From JBFWUW01 sp050247075 (lineage in GTDB: Bacteria > Planctomycetota > Planctomycetia > Pirellulales > JBFWUW01), in contig JBFWUW010000018.1 in assembly GCA_050247075.1 (NCBI GenBank), forward strand, positions 1-64,000: a DNA stretch of 64,000 bases. Reading direction: 5' to 3'. Made by a program: the position numbers and the translations under genes. Below, one piece after another: positions 17,221-26,577 of the stretch. Below the pieces are notes generated by a model. That model ran no database searches. It worked only from the letters and a program-made list of their open reading frames with translations, and was not told where the DNA came from. Numbering within the stretch: position 1 is the first letter of the stretch; each line of letters begins with the position of its first letter.

Positions 17221-19116
17221 TCATTCTGGATCGTCCCTTATGGGAAGCGGTGCTGGTGGCCAAAGTACCCAATCAAAACCGTGTGCTGCTGGTATCGGAG
17301 AACGCGGATCGCCCATGACACCAGCGGATAGGTTGGCCTGTTGGCGATCGCCTCCTGGTGGCGGTGTACCGCCGTTGTCTTGGCCATCGGCCCCGCGCGA
17401 GTAAAGCAGCGGCCGCCCGGCAACCAGGGAATACCCCAACGGTTGTCCGGTGTAACGGTCCAGCGGTGCCGTTGGCAGCAGGCCGGGCGTAAGGTCCGTC
17501 AACACGTTAGGCCAGGCTCCGGTGCGGCGGTGATAAAGTTCCAACGCCAGCGCCGTTAGAATTGCGTCGCGCATCTGGCAACTACGCTCGCCTGCTACCG
17601 CCGCCGGTTGCACGGAAGGAAACAGCAACATCACAGGCAAATAGCGAATGCGCTGCAGGCCAGACCCCGCCACCTGTTTGATTTCTTGATCCACGGACGA
17701 CGGCTTCCATTGGTAAAGCAGACCTCGCTGCTCGACCTCTGTTCGATCGAACAGCCGCATGGCAAAGGATGTCATCTCGGCGCGACCGGCAATTAAACCG
17801 TAAGCCGCTGGCCCTACCAGATGCTGCTCAAACCAGGGCACGTGCTGGACCTTGTTCTCCAACAATAGCTGCAATGGCATATAACCGAGTAGCAGCCGAT
17901 GCCCTTCCGCCGTCAGGTGGCCATCTCCCTGCTCGTCGTCGGTATACATCCGCTGAATCACATCCAGCATGGTATTTCGCTCACGTCCCAGGCGAGGACG
18001 AATGTCACCACCACCAGCAAAACTGGCGATGATGTGCGAGAAGTCGCGCAGATCGGTATCGCTAAGCAGCGCCGGCTGCTCGGCCAGTGCCTGACCCATG
18101 CGCTCCAAAGCCAAGCTATAAAATGCCAGGGATATCAAGTCGCCCACCAAAAAGGAATTCGCATCCCAAACGTGATTCGCCAACGAAAACATGGCGTGCA
18201 GATCTTGCCGCAGGGAGGTGGCATCGTTTTCCGCCGTTGCCCGGCGGGCATCGCAATCAAGCAGCATGGCCAAGCCGCGCAACTGTTGCAGATGCGGCAG
18301 CAGCGTCTGAATCAGGCACTCGTCCGTCTTTGGCAAGATACTGTCGCGCTGCACGACTTTCCGCATGAATTCGGTATCATCCGGATCGCCAAACACGAAT
18401 CCGAATCGCGGCCGCCGTGCCCCTTCCCGCGCTAGCCGCAAGGACTCTTGGTGGTCCCGCAGATAGTCCAACATGCGTTGCCAGTCGGGATCACCCGGCT
18501 GACAGCGGTATTTCAACGCCTGGTCCAATCCCATTTCGGTCTTGGTATCGCCCGGCAGCGCTAAGGCGGCCTCGCGATAGAGGGGCCAGGCGCGATCATT
18601 AGGTGTAACAGTTTGCGCAGAGGCGTTAATCTCGGCAATAAAGTCGCGGATGATTTTGGGGCGGCCCGTCCAGAACCAGATGGCGTTCCAAAAAAACCAA
18701 ACAACCGGAACCAGGGCCAACAACAACATGGCCATCGTTGCCCCATGGACGATGTGCCACCATAATGGACGGCAACGCCGCCGCGCGCGGCGAATCAATT
18801 TGACGGATTGCCTTACATCGCCAAAGTCCTCCACCAATTGCTCGGCCGTTTTGCCGGCATCCAGTCCGTCGCGAAAATGCCCTGACAGTTCGCGGGCCAC
18901 ATCGAGCTTTTCACTCGGCCACAATTTGGTGCGCCGCGCCACGGTATAAACCAATTGGGCGGCCAACGGTGGCAAATTGGCGGCGGTTGTCGCCCGTGTG
19001 ATCTCCCAGCGGGCGGTGATCCGGCCGCGAAGCAGATCGCGCCAGGGGGTTTGATTGAGGCGCCGCCAGACGGAATCAGAAGGCAACTTTAGCAAGGCAA
19101 AGTCGGGTGTGCTCAT
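17221..19116 (-). CDS. Membrane protein co-encoded with PadR regulator, HAAS-like N-terminus
   Basis: Protein of 631 residues with one clear transmembrane segment (about 165-190, HIVHGATMAMLLLALVPVVWFFWNAIWFW). The N-terminal part (about 40-150; ARELSGHFRDGLDAGKTAEQLVEDFGDVRQSVKLIRRARRR) resembles the HAAS/DUF1700-type alpha-helical domain found in membrane proteins encoded with PadR repressors. The large C-terminal part is presumably extracytoplasmic and ends in pseudopilin-like ALALELYHRRTGAWPNVLTDLTPG, the 'ahexyxxxxGxyP' pattern common in planctomycetes. The start ATG overlaps the PadR stop as ATGA, so the two are translationally coupled. A longer start upstream would run through padR and is rejected. 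Function unknown; probably a stress or envelope protein under PadR control. Confidence 0.72.
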   Translation of the reverse strand: MSTPDFALLKLPSDSVWRRLNQTPWRDLLRGRITARWEITRATTAANLPPLAAQLVYTVARRTKLWPSEKLDVARELSGHFRDGLDAGKTAEQLVEDFGDVRQSVKLIRRARRRCRPLWWHIVHGATMAMLLLALVPVVWFFWNAIWFWTGRPKIIRDFIAEINASAQTVTPNDRAWPLYREAALALPGDTKTEMGLDQALKYRCQPGDPDWQRMLDYLRDHQESLRLAREGARRPRFGFVFGDPDDTEFMRKVVQRDSILPKTDECLIQTLLPHLQQLRGLAMLLDCDARRATAENDATSLRQDLHAMFSLANHVWDANSFLVGDLISLAFYSLALERMGQALAEQPALLSDTDLRDFSHIIASFAGGGDIRPRLGRERNTMLDVIQRMYTDDEQGDGHLTAEGHRLLLGYMPLQLLLENKVQHVPWFEQHLVGPAAYGLIAGRAEMTSFAMRLFDRTEVEQRGLLYQWKPSSVDQEIKQVAGSGLQRIRYLPVMLLFPSVQPAAVAGERSCQMRDAILTALALELYHRRTGAWPNVLTDLTPGLLPTAPLDRYTGQPLGYSLVAGRPLLYSRGADGQDNGGTPPPGGDRQQANLSAGVMGDPRSPIPAAHGFDWVLWPPAPLPIRDDPE

Positions 19117-19457
19117 GATGCGGCTCCTTGTGGCAGGATTCCCAAAGCCGCCATCGCACCTGCCAAGGCTCGCCATTGTTCGGTATCACTCGCCAGGCGC
19201 TTTTTACCTTTCGCGGTCAGGGAATAGTAGCGCCGTTGGCGGCCGTTGGCGGCATCCCGCCAATCCGACCGTACCAACCCCTGCGATTCCAGGTTATAGA
19301 GCAATGGGTAAAGCGTCGACTGCCCCATCGCCAGCACCCCGCTGGAGCGCTGCTCCAGGGCCTCCACCAGTTCGTAACCGTATCTCGCGCCGGACTCCAG
19401 CAGCTTAAGTACGGCCGCGGGCCCGGCACCTCGCATGAGCTCACGTTCAATCCGCAT
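19113..19457 (-). CDS. PadR family transcriptional repressor
   Basis: DNA-binding regulator of 114 residues, cytoplasmic. It has the PadR winged helix with ARYGYELVEALEQRSSGVLAMGQSTLYPLLYNLESQGLVRSDW and the wing GRQRRYYSLTAKGKKRL, followed by a short C-terminal dimerisation helix, so it belongs to the small PadR-s2 class. AGGAGG lies eight bases upstream of the ATG at 19457. It heads a two-gene unit with the membrane protein, overlapping by four bases. A palindrome over its own promoter at 19488-19508 points to autorepression relieved by an unknown ligand. Confidence 0.93.
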   Translation of the reverse strand: MRIERELMRGAGPAAVLKLLESGARYGYELVEALEQRSSGVLAMGQSTLYPLLYNLESQGLVRSDWRDAANGRQRRYYSLTAKGKKRLASDTEQWRALAGAMAALGILPQGAAS

Positions 19458-19487
19458 GATACGGTCCTCCTATTCGCATCGGCTAGC

Positions 19488-19529
19488 ATACTATGTATCA
19501 CATAGTATAAAATCGCGAACACGTGTCAA
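19488..19529 (-). promoter_or_regulatory. padR promoter with overlapping palindromic operator
   Basis: On the minus strand TTGACA (19529-19524), a 16-bp spacer and TACTAT (19507-19502) form a strong vegetative promoter about 45 bp before the PadR start. The -10 lies inside a perfect inverted repeat with 8-bp arms: ATACTATG at 19488-19495 and CATAGTAT at 19501-19508, spacer TATCA. PadR-family repressors typically bind such short A/T-rich palindromes over promoters, so this is a strong candidate autoregulatory operator. Confidence 0.75.
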
Positions 19530-19575
19530 GCGAAAAGTCCTGCCGTCCATCGGTCGAGGAGTTATGCGCGAAAAT

Positions 19576-20649
19576 TTACCGGCTGCTTAACTCGTGCACG
19601 GCGTCGATCAAGGCGATGGCGTTTTCCGGCGGGGTCTGGGGAAAGACGCCGTGCCCCAGGTTGAAGATATGCCCTGGACGTCCGGCAGCCTGGTCGAGTA
19701 CTCTCTTGGCGCGCCGTCGGATTTCGACCGGATCAGTCAGCAAAACCGCTGGATCCAGGTTGCCTTGAACACCTCGGTCTTCGCCGACAAGTTTCCAGGC
19801 GGCATCCAGTTCGATCCGCCAGTCGATGCCGATCACCGATCCGCCCGCCTCGGCCAATAACGGCAGCAGCGCGGGGTTGCCAGTGGCAAAGTTGATGACC
19901 GCGGCCCTCGGCGTCACGGCATCAATCACCGCCTTGGTATGCGGCAATACATAGCGGCGATAGTCCTCCGGCCCCAGGCAGCCGGCCCAACTGTCGAAGA
20001 TCTGTACGCACTGCGCGCCGGCGGCAAGCTGTGCGTTCAGGTAGCGCCCGACCCCGCGGGCCAGCCGGCCCATGAGCGCATGCCAGGCCCCTTCGTCGCC
20101 ATACATCAGCGATTTTGTGAACAAGTAATTGCGGCTGCCTCCCCCTTCGATGGCATAGCTGGCCAATGTAAACGGCGCGCCGGCGAAGCCAATCACTGGG
20201 ATGGTGTCCGGCATTCCGGCCCGCGTCTGGCGGACGGTCTGCATCACGAACTCAAGCGATCCCAGGTCTTCCAACTCGAGCAGCCGACCGACCTGGCTGG
20301 CATCGCGGATGGGGTTGTGAATCACCGGACCTTCGCCCGCGGCGAATTCCAGGTCCATCCCCATCGGTTCCAGAATGGGCAACAGGTCCGAAAAGATGAT
20401 GGCCGCATCGACGCCCAGGCGGGTAACCGTGCGAATCATCACTTCGGCACAAAGCGCCGGATTCTTGCACAGTTCCAGGAAAGTCGTCTTCGCGCGAATC
20501 TCGCGGTACTCTGGCAAGTAACGGCCAGCCTGCCGCATAAGCCAGATCGGAGTGACCGAGTTCGGCTCGTGCCTGCAGGCACGCATGAACGGGCTGTCAT
20601 GCCAGGGTGCCGGTTGCGAGAGAGAGACGGAGGATGATGGAATCGGCAT
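19576..20649 (-). CDS. hemE: Uroporphyrinogen decarboxylase HemE
   Basis: Decarboxylates the four acetate side chains of uroporphyrinogen III to coproporphyrinogen III in haem synthesis; cytoplasmic. The 357 residues match the usual length. Family signatures: WLMRQAGRYLPEYREIR (about 37-53), the active-site Asp in AAIIFSDLLPILEPMGMDLEF, GFAGAPFTLASYAIEGGGS, the IFDSWAGCLGPEDYRRYVLP segment and the C-terminal FNLGHGVFPQTPPENAIALIDAVHE. It begins nine bases after the hemD stop on the same strand, giving a UXS-hemD-hemE operon. No dedicated promoter is seen before it. Confidence 0.97.
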   Translation of the reverse strand: MPIPSSSVSLSQPAPWHDSPFMRACRHEPNSVTPIWLMRQAGRYLPEYREIRAKTTFLELCKNPALCAEVMIRTVTRLGVDAAIIFSDLLPILEPMGMDLEFAAGEGPVIHNPIRDASQVGRLLELEDLGSLEFVMQTVRQTRAGMPDTIPVIGFAGAPFTLASYAIEGGGSRNYLFTKSLMYGDEGAWHALMGRLARGVGRYLNAQLAAGAQCVQIFDSWAGCLGPEDYRRYVLPHTKAVIDAVTPRAAVINFATGNPALLPLLAEAGGSVIGIDWRIELDAAWKLVGEDRGVQGNLDPAVLLTDPVEIRRRAKRVLDQAAGRPGHIFNLGHGVFPQTPPENAIALIDAVHELSSR

Positions 20650-20658
20650 GTTGCTCGC

Positions 20659-21501
20659 TTATCGTTTGCCACGCACGATTTCGGCCGCACATTCGGCGGC
20701 GGCCGTCACCAGGTGGCCCATCTTGGGGTGTTCCGGTTCGAAGTCGTAGGACAGTTCTAGTTCGCGAAGTGTTTCGCTCATCGTCGGCCCGATTGAGCCA
20801 ACAACCATCCGCGGCCATTGTTGCCGTACTTGGCTGGCCAAACCGAGACGGTTAGCGACTTCCAGCAGATTGACGACTTGCCGGCTACTGGTAAACAGCA
20901 AGACGTCGAGTTCGCCCGCGGCCAACGCCCGCGCGTTTCGCTCCAGTGGGGAAATATCCTCGGGGAAATCCCAGTCGTAAACCTTGACCGCGGTTACTAT
21001 CGCCCCGCGTGTCTTCAAGGCCTCCAACAACGCGTCGTTGGGCACGCCGTATTCTTGCAGGCCCACGCGAAGCCCCGCCACGGGACAGTGCGCGTCCAAC
21101 GTCGCCAGCAGTTCCCGCCAGGTATTTGGCTCGGGCACGCGATGCGTCGGCTGCAATCCAAGTTCTCGCATCACAACAACTGGCTTGGGACCACGGCAGA
21201 CGGTGATTGTTTGGCCGAGCGCGGTGATGAATTCGTCTCGGTTGACTTCGGCCGATATATCGTCGAGCAACCGCCGAAGACCGACACCTGTCATTAAGAC
21301 CACAATGTCGAACCGCCCGGCGATAATATCTTGCGCAAATGCAATGGCAGCCGGATTACGGTCAAGCTTGACTTCGCGCATGGAGGGGCTTACGCACGGC
21401 ACGCCGCCGAACTTTTCGATCATCTTTGCCATTTCGTCGGCGCGGCGGCTCTCGAAGGATGCCACCCGCAAGCCGGCGAACGATGGGGAAGTATCGGGCA
21501 T
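20659..21501 (-). CDS. hemD: Uroporphyrinogen-III synthase HemD
   Basis: Cyclises hydroxymethylbilane with D-ring inversion to uroporphyrinogen III. The 280 residues show the two-lobed Rossmann-like HemD pattern: FAGLRVASFESRRADEMAKMIEKFGG at the N-terminus, DIVVLMTGVGLRRLLDDI, GPKPVVVMRELGLQPTHRVPEPNTWRELLATL, VGLQEYGVPNDALLEALKTRGAIVTAVKVYDWDFP, VLLFTSSRQVVNLLEVA and VVGSIGPTMSETLRELELSYDFEPEHPKMGHLV. HemD is weakly conserved, but the adjacency to hemE makes the call firm. The ATG at 21501 is chosen because the longer frame would overlap the preceding gene by over 100 bases. Confidence 0.9.
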   Translation of the reverse strand: MPDTSPSFAGLRVASFESRRADEMAKMIEKFGGVPCVSPSMREVKLDRNPAAIAFAQDIIAGRFDIVVLMTGVGLRRLLDDISAEVNRDEFITALGQTITVCRGPKPVVVMRELGLQPTHRVPEPNTWRELLATLDAHCPVAGLRVGLQEYGVPNDALLEALKTRGAIVTAVKVYDWDFPEDISPLERNARALAAGELDVLLFTSSRQVVNLLEVANRLGLASQVRQQWPRMVVGSIGPTMSETLRELELSYDFEPEHPKMGHLVTAAAECAAEIVRGKR

Positions 21502-21509
21502 CGTGGATA

Positions 21510-22484
21510 TCAGTAGTTGGGTGTAGGTGCCCGGTAGTGGCGCAAGTCGATGGAGCGGAACCAGTCGATCGTTTTCAGCAGCCCTGCGCGTAGCGGCACT
21601 TGCGGTTCCCAACCCAGATGCTTACGGGCCAAGGTAATGTCTGGCTGCCGCTGAGTTGGATCGTCAGCCGGCAACGGCATGTGGATCACTTTGGATTTTG
21701 CTCCGGTCAATTCAATCACCAGCCGTGCCAATTCCAGGATGGTAAACTCGGAGGGATTGCCGATGTTCACCGGCCCGACAACGTCGTCGGGCGCGCCCAT
21801 CATCCGCATGATGGCCTCGACCAGGTCGTCGCGATAGCAGAACGACCGCGTCTGGCTGCCGTCGCCGAACAAAGTAATGTCTTCGCCTTGCAGCGCCTGC
21901 CGTATGAAGTTAGAGACGACGCGGCCATCGTAAGGATGCATCCGCGGCCCGTACGTATTGAAAATACGCACCACCCGAATTGGCAGCCGATGCATGCGGT
22001 GGTAATCAAAAAACAGCGTCTCGGCGGCCCGCTTGCCTTCGTCGTAACACGCCCGCGGGCCAATAGGGTTGACCGATCCCCGGTACGATTCTGGCTGGGG
22101 GTGAATCTCCGGGTCGCCGTAGACCTCGCTGGTTGAAGCTTGCAGCACGCGGGCGTGGCAGCGCTTGGCCATGCCCAGCACATGGATGGCCCCGATCACC
22201 GAGGTCTTCATGGTCTTGACCGGGTTGTATTGATAGTGCCCCGGCGCGGCGGGGCAAGCCAGGTTGTAGATTTCATCGACCTCCAACCACAGCGGCTGCG
22301 TAACATCATGCCTCACCAGTTCAAAATTGGGCTGGCCCAGCAAGTGGGCCACGTTCGACTTTTGGCTGGTGAAGAAGTTATCGACGCAGATCACGTCGTG
22401 GCCATCGGCCACCAAACGCTCACAAAGGTGCGAACCCAAAAAGCCCGCCCCACCCGTCACGAGAATGCGCTTAAGATTCGACAC
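21510..22484 (-). CDS. UDP-glucuronate decarboxylase (UDP-xylose synthase) / NAD-dependent sugar epimerase
   Basis: Cytoplasmic extended short-chain dehydrogenase of 324 residues. Predicted to convert UDP-glucuronate to UDP-xylose, feeding glycan or LPS synthesis. NAD site [11 protein letters not shown] (about 10-20), Thr-Ser-Glu in [18 protein letters not shown], and catalytic Tyr147-x-x-x-Lys151 in [20 protein letters not shown]. The segments [26 protein letters not shown] and [22 protein letters not shown] are characteristic of the UXS subfamily, distinguishing it from RmlB or GalE. It starts with GTG at 22484. It ends eight bases before hemD, an unusual partnership with haem genes. Confidence 0.9.
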   Translation of the reverse strand: MSNLKRILVTGGAGFLGSHLCERLVADGHDVICVDNFFTSQKSNVAHLLGQPNFELVRHDVTQPLWLEVDEIYNLACPAAPGHYQYNPVKTMKTSVIGAIHVLGMAKRCHARVLQASTSEVYGDPEIHPQPESYRGSVNPIGPRACYDEGKRAAETLFFDYHRMHRLPIRVVRIFNTYGPRMHPYDGRVVSNFIRQALQGEDITLFGDGSQTRSFCYRDDLVEAIMRMMGAPDDVVGPVNIGNPSEFTILELARLVIELTGAKSKVIHMPLPADDPTQRQPDITLARKHLGWEPQVPLRAGLLKTIDWFRSIDLRHYRAPTPNY

Positions 22485-22743
22485 GAGTTGGCTATTGTCC
22501 CAGAGAGAAAATATGGCCCGACCGCCACATGCGGAGAGCGAACATGCCGCAAGCCTAGCACACCGCCACGATTCTTACAGCAGGCGGTTTGTGGCAGCTT
22601 TATCGACGAGGGGCAACTTCGGCAGGGATGAATTCCGTTGCGAGCGCCCGGGTCTGAGTTAGAATTGGCATCAGCACGGTAGAAACCCTTGCGAACGGCA
22701 CAAACGTTGCCTGTAGCAGCCGCCAGATGCGGTCCAACGGATT

Positions 22744-24744
22744 TTACGGGGCGGCCGAAAGCCGCGTTTCTGGAAATAGTTCCAAATAAAAGTAGCGGTG
22801 CTGCACCCAGTCGGGCTGCAGATCGCATCGCAAATAGCACATTTTTTCCATGGAGGTGCTGGGTTGGATGGGCCACAGCGGGGCTAGCCGAATCAACCCC
22901 CAAGCATTGTCCGTCAGTTTGGTCAATCGCGGCACAACGGCATGCAGGCCGATTTCCGTGACCTCGCCTCCCGCCGCTTGAAAGTCGCCCAGCCGGGCAC
23001 TGGCAATCGCCAAGGTGGCCTCCAGGGATAGCGGCGGCAAACTAGCTCCAGCCAGCAGATCCGCTTCAAGTTGCGTAATCGCGCCGTTCACGTCCAGTCG
23101 TGAAGGCAGCCGCGTAAAGGATATCCCGTTGCAACTACTGAGCGACCACGGTGCTTCGTTTCGTGTCCCCAATGTATCTCCGGCGGTGACTTTGGCCTTC
23201 AAGAGGGGCGGTCCCGCCATTTCCAGCACCTGATTGCTGGCCTTCGCCAGGCTGTTGCCTTGCTTGTATTCGCCACCGGTTCGCTGCCCAAGGCCAAGAT
23301 TGGCCCCGTTGGGGCCAGCAGCCCCCCAGATAGCTTCTTCCACCAGCGGATAGGCTGACTTGTGCTTGCGCACATAAGCCTGAGCCGTTCGCGAGCGCCA
23401 GCGGAGCAGGTCACTAGTGGCGGCACGGTATGAGGCGACATCGGAATTCAGTGCCGTTGACTTGGCGGCCAATTGCGCTAGCGCGGTTTCGGCCGCATCG
23501 AACAAAGTACGATCGCTGCCGGATAGCGCACACACGGAAGCGATTGACTGCAGATACTCAACGTACAACCGTTCGGCCTCGCTGCCCGTGGCGCGTTCAG
23601 CATCGGCGGCGATGATACCCGCCAGTGCCGCCCGCATGTCCTTGTCAAATTTGGTCTGTTCATTGATGAGCTTACTGGCATCCAAGCCAGCCGAACCCTT
23701 GGCGGCGCCGATGGCCCAGTCAAGCCCCTGGCAACGAATGGCCGCGATTTGCAGATTTCGCCAAGAGTCGGCCAATTGGCCAATCATCGCTGGTCCTGAT
23801 AAGGACTGTCCATCGTTCGCTTGCACGACGCCCGCGGTGCGTATGGCTGCCTGGGCCTCTTGGACTTGCTTGAGCAAATCGTCAAATGCTGGCCATTGGT
23901 CTTGTTGTGATTGTTTAGCGTTTTCACGCGTTGAGAGTTGAACCCGCCCCAACAAAGTTTCGTGAACGCGCGTGTACTTGCCCGCCAGGTCCTTATACGG
24001 CCGCTGGGCTGGTTCAAAGTAGGCCCCCATGGCATCCAGCCGCAGCAATGTCTCGGCCAGCAACTCGTCGGCTTCTTCCCACTTGTCGGCACCACACAAC
24101 TTGTCGACTTGCACCAACACCTTTTCCTTGGATTTGGTCTCCTTTGCCAAGGCCGTCTTGATGGCCGGAATTTGTCGAATTACGCCGTCTTGCGAACGAA
24201 ACGGGCCAAATACGGCGTCAAACCGCGCCCGTAGTGGCGGCATGCGATAAAAAATATCCCAACCCAAAGGTTCGCCCGCGTTCATCAGGCGAGCGGCCAG
24301 TTTCTCCATTCGCATGATTTTGGCACCGATCATGCCTACCTCCAGAATCTCCTTATTCGATGCTCCGCCCTTGCCTTTACTCTTGCCGGATTGCTTTTTC
24401 TCCATGTCGGCAATCGCTTGGAGAATCTGGTCGTTCAACTCATCCAGTTGATTCGCCAGTTCTTCCAGCACAGGGTCCGCGTTAACGTCGAGCAGATCGT
24501 TGGGCCGCTTGTCGGTCGGCTCGGCATGGTCCAGGCGCGGCTTGGGCTCGCCTTTGTCACGGGGCGAACTCGTGTCGTCGGCCTCATCCGCTTCATCCCG
24601 CGGTTTGGCGTTGGCGGGCTTCTTCTTCGTGGACGATTTACCGGACTTGGCGGGCTTTTTCTTAGTGTCGCTCTGCGCCCAAGCCGCCGAGACCATCAAC
24701 AAAGCCAACATCGAGCAAACGACTATTTTCAATGCGCGAGACAT
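22744..24744 (-). CDS. Large secreted protein, unknown
   Basis: Secreted protein of 666 residues with no family I recognise. A signal peptide (MSRALKIVVCSMLALLMVSAAWAQ, cleavage about residue 24) leads into a Lys-rich low-complexity stretch (KKKPAKSGKSSTKKKPANAK) and then an acidic linker (about 45-90). From about residue 90 on it is largely alpha-helical with heptad-like runs. The ATG at 24744 has AAGG nine bases upstream. It lies 36 bases after the small lipoprotein gene on the same strand, so the two are probably co-transcribed. The basic/acidic linker suggests cell-wall or nucleic-acid association, but this is speculative. Confidence 0.75.
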   Translation of the reverse strand: MSRALKIVVCSMLALLMVSAAWAQSDTKKKPAKSGKSSTKKKPANAKPRDEADEADDTSSPRDKGEPKPRLDHAEPTDKRPNDLLDVNADPVLEELANQLDELNDQILQAIADMEKKQSGKSKGKGGASNKEILEVGMIGAKIMRMEKLAARLMNAGEPLGWDIFYRMPPLRARFDAVFGPFRSQDGVIRQIPAIKTALAKETKSKEKVLVQVDKLCGADKWEEADELLAETLLRLDAMGAYFEPAQRPYKDLAGKYTRVHETLLGRVQLSTRENAKQSQQDQWPAFDDLLKQVQEAQAAIRTAGVVQANDGQSLSGPAMIGQLADSWRNLQIAAIRCQGLDWAIGAAKGSAGLDASKLINEQTKFDKDMRAALAGIIAADAERATGSEAERLYVEYLQSIASVCALSGSDRTLFDAAETALAQLAAKSTALNSDVASYRAATSDLLRWRSRTAQAYVRKHKSAYPLVEEAIWGAAGPNGANLGLGQRTGGEYKQGNSLAKASNQVLEMAGPPLLKAKVTAGDTLGTRNEAPWSLSSCNGISFTRLPSRLDVNGAITQLEADLLAGASLPPLSLEATLAIASARLGDFQAAGGEVTEIGLHAVVPRLTKLTDNAWGLIRLAPLWPIQPSTSMEKMCYLRCDLQPDWVQHRYFYLELFPETRLSAAP

Positions 24745-24780
24745 AGAGATCGACCTTCACAAGAGGGCGGACAAAATAGC

Positions 24781-25326
24781 TCACTGCACGATGGCATGCA
24801 ACGACCCAGAGATCGGAGTAGCAGCGCTAGTCTCGGAATTGGTGATCCCGTCAGCCGAGATAGTCGCATCGACGATCTTGCCGTCGGCCAAGGTCACGGA
24901 CACGACGACCGGGCTGTCACTTTGAGAATGCCATACCGGGCCGTCGGCCTTTTCTTGGATAAAGACCTGGCCCGACAGCGTTTGTCCCGAAGCCAAAGAT
25001 GTTGCGCCGGCGGGTAACTCCGCTCGCACCATGATCGAGGGAAACGATTCGCTGTTTGGATCTTTGTAGCTGGTAAACTGCACAATCGCTGGCCGGCCGG
25101 CCGAGAACGTCATGGTCTTAACGTAGCAACTCGATGTGCTAATCGCCGCACTGACGGTCAGTTCACACTTGCCGTTGTCGATGATGGTTGGAGCGCTTTT
25201 CACGGTCTCGGCTACTGTTTCCTTGGCCTCTTCCAGCGTTGGCAACTTGCCCCCGCAACTGGCCAACAAGGTTGCAGCCGCAGCCGCCCATAAACCGTGC
25301 CATCCGACGTGGATCGCCTGCCTCAT
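24781..25326 (-). CDS. Small lipoprotein, unknown
   Basis: Lipoprotein of 181 residues. The N-terminus HGLWAAAAATLLASC has a clear lipobox (LLAS-C), predicting acylation at Cys24 and anchoring in a membrane. After a short helical tether (LPTLEEAKETVAETVKSAP) comes an all-beta domain of about 145 residues ending in SGSLHAIVQ. No family recognised. It is the first gene of an apparent two-gene unit with the large secreted protein downstream, 36 bases away. Confidence 0.75.
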   Translation of the reverse strand: MRQAIHVGWHGLWAAAAATLLASCGGKLPTLEEAKETVAETVKSAPTIIDNGKCELTVSAAISTSSCYVKTMTFSAGRPAIVQFTSYKDPNSESFPSIMVRAELPAGATSLASGQTLSGQVFIQEKADGPVWHSQSDSPVVVSVTLADGKIVDATISADGITNSETSAATPISGSLHAIVQ

Positions 25327-25565
25327 GCGAATTCTCCAAGAAAAGTTGGCCTATGCCCGCCAAAGGGATAGGCTTACGCCAGCCAAAGCTGCCGAGAAAT
25401 TGCCATCTTACACTAGTAAAACGCAATCTAGTGTGCAAAGCAAGAAATTTGCAACCTGATGGGCCGCTAGCGGTTGTGGCCGGTTCTCGCATCTTACTGA
25501 ACGCGGTTTGCCCCCGGCAGGCAGGCCGACTAAAGTGCTAGCTGGATCTTTGTCGTCCCTGGCCA

Positions 25566-26513
25566 ATGAATGTCATGCAGAGGAACACCGTGCGCTACTT
25601 ACTCCCCACCTTGATGTGCGTTGGCATCGCGTTTAACTCGGCCATGCCTGTGCAGGGCAGAGATGCATTTGACCGGCACAACGTAGAGCATTTGCGCTCC
25701 GTTGGGAAAGAAGCTCAGCCGTTAACGGAACTGACGTCGCGTCAGGCCGCCGAATTGAAAATGCTGGGGGCCGGCTTTACCAGTCCCGCCGTGGTTCTCA
25801 AGACAGATAGCGGAAATTGGGTCAAGGCCTTGTTGAGTTGGGGCTTGCGAAAAGGGCCCGAGAAGCCCGTCCCCGTGTTGTTGATTGAACGTTATGTCAC
25901 CTACGATGGCACGCGCCGCGGAAGTACAACGGCGTCGGGCAAAGACATTATGCTGTTCGCCGGCTACCAGTTCGACTTTGACATCGGCCAGGTCGTGCCG
26001 GCCGGTTTTGGCGGGGATATCGCGTTCAATGCCGATCGAAAAATCGTCCCGGCCGAAGGTGTGCAACTCTTTGGGCTGGATGGTCCCGTGCCGGAAGTGG
26101 CGGCCAATGCTAACAAGGCCGGCGGTACGAAACCGACGGACCACGATGGCGTGCTGGCCAAGGACTATGCCGGCGAGTGGAGAATCGTGGCCGATGGCCG
26201 ATGGCGCGGCACGTTGGAGTTACAAGTCGATGGCGATGGCAACGTCGAAGGGCAATATACGTCGGACGACACCAAGAGCACTTACAAAGTCATTGGCAAG
26301 GTCGATATTGGTTCGCACCGAATGGTGATGGACGTCGAATTGGCCAACAGTGCGCAACTCTACGAAGCCTACCTTTGGACGACCGACAAATCGACCTTTG
26401 CCGGTATTACCACGCTCTCCGAGCAGCGCTTCGGGTTCTACGCCACCCGCGTCGTTGAGGCGGAAACGGACGAAGCCGCTTCGGAAAGCCCAGCCGCGAA
26501 ACCAGCCGAGTGA
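25566..26513 (+). CDS. Secreted beta-rich protein, unknown
   Basis: Secreted protein of 315 residues with a signal peptide (MNVMQRNTVRYLLPTLMCVGIAFNSAMPVQG, cleavage about residue 31; the start may be the second ATG at 25575). Two parts can be seen: residues 60-180 with RQAAELKMLGAGFTSPAVVLKT and LLIERYVTYDGTRRGST, and residues about 200-295 whose alternating pattern (YAGEWRIVADGRWRGTLELQVDGDGNVEGQYTSDDTKSTYKVIGK) looks like a small lipocalin-like beta-barrel. It ends in an Ala/Glu-rich tail. The PQQ-propeller gene follows after 64 bp. Function unknown. Confidence 0.75.
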   Translation: MNVMQRNTVRYLLPTLMCVGIAFNSAMPVQGRDAFDRHNVEHLRSVGKEAQPLTELTSRQAAELKMLGAGFTSPAVVLKTDSGNWVKALLSWGLRKGPEKPVPVLLIERYVTYDGTRRGSTTASGKDIMLFAGYQFDFDIGQVVPAGFGGDIAFNADRKIVPAEGVQLFGLDGPVPEVAANANKAGGTKPTDHDGVLAKDYAGEWRIVADGRWRGTLELQVDGDGNVEGQYTSDDTKSTYKVIGKVDIGSHRMVMDVELANSAQLYEAYLWTTDKSTFAGITTLSEQRFGFYATRVVEAETDEAASESPAAKPAE

Positions 26514-26577
26514 GTCAAGCACGCCCTCCGTCCATGAAATAAAAACTGGCAGTCAAGACCAGAAAGCGCCGTTTACC

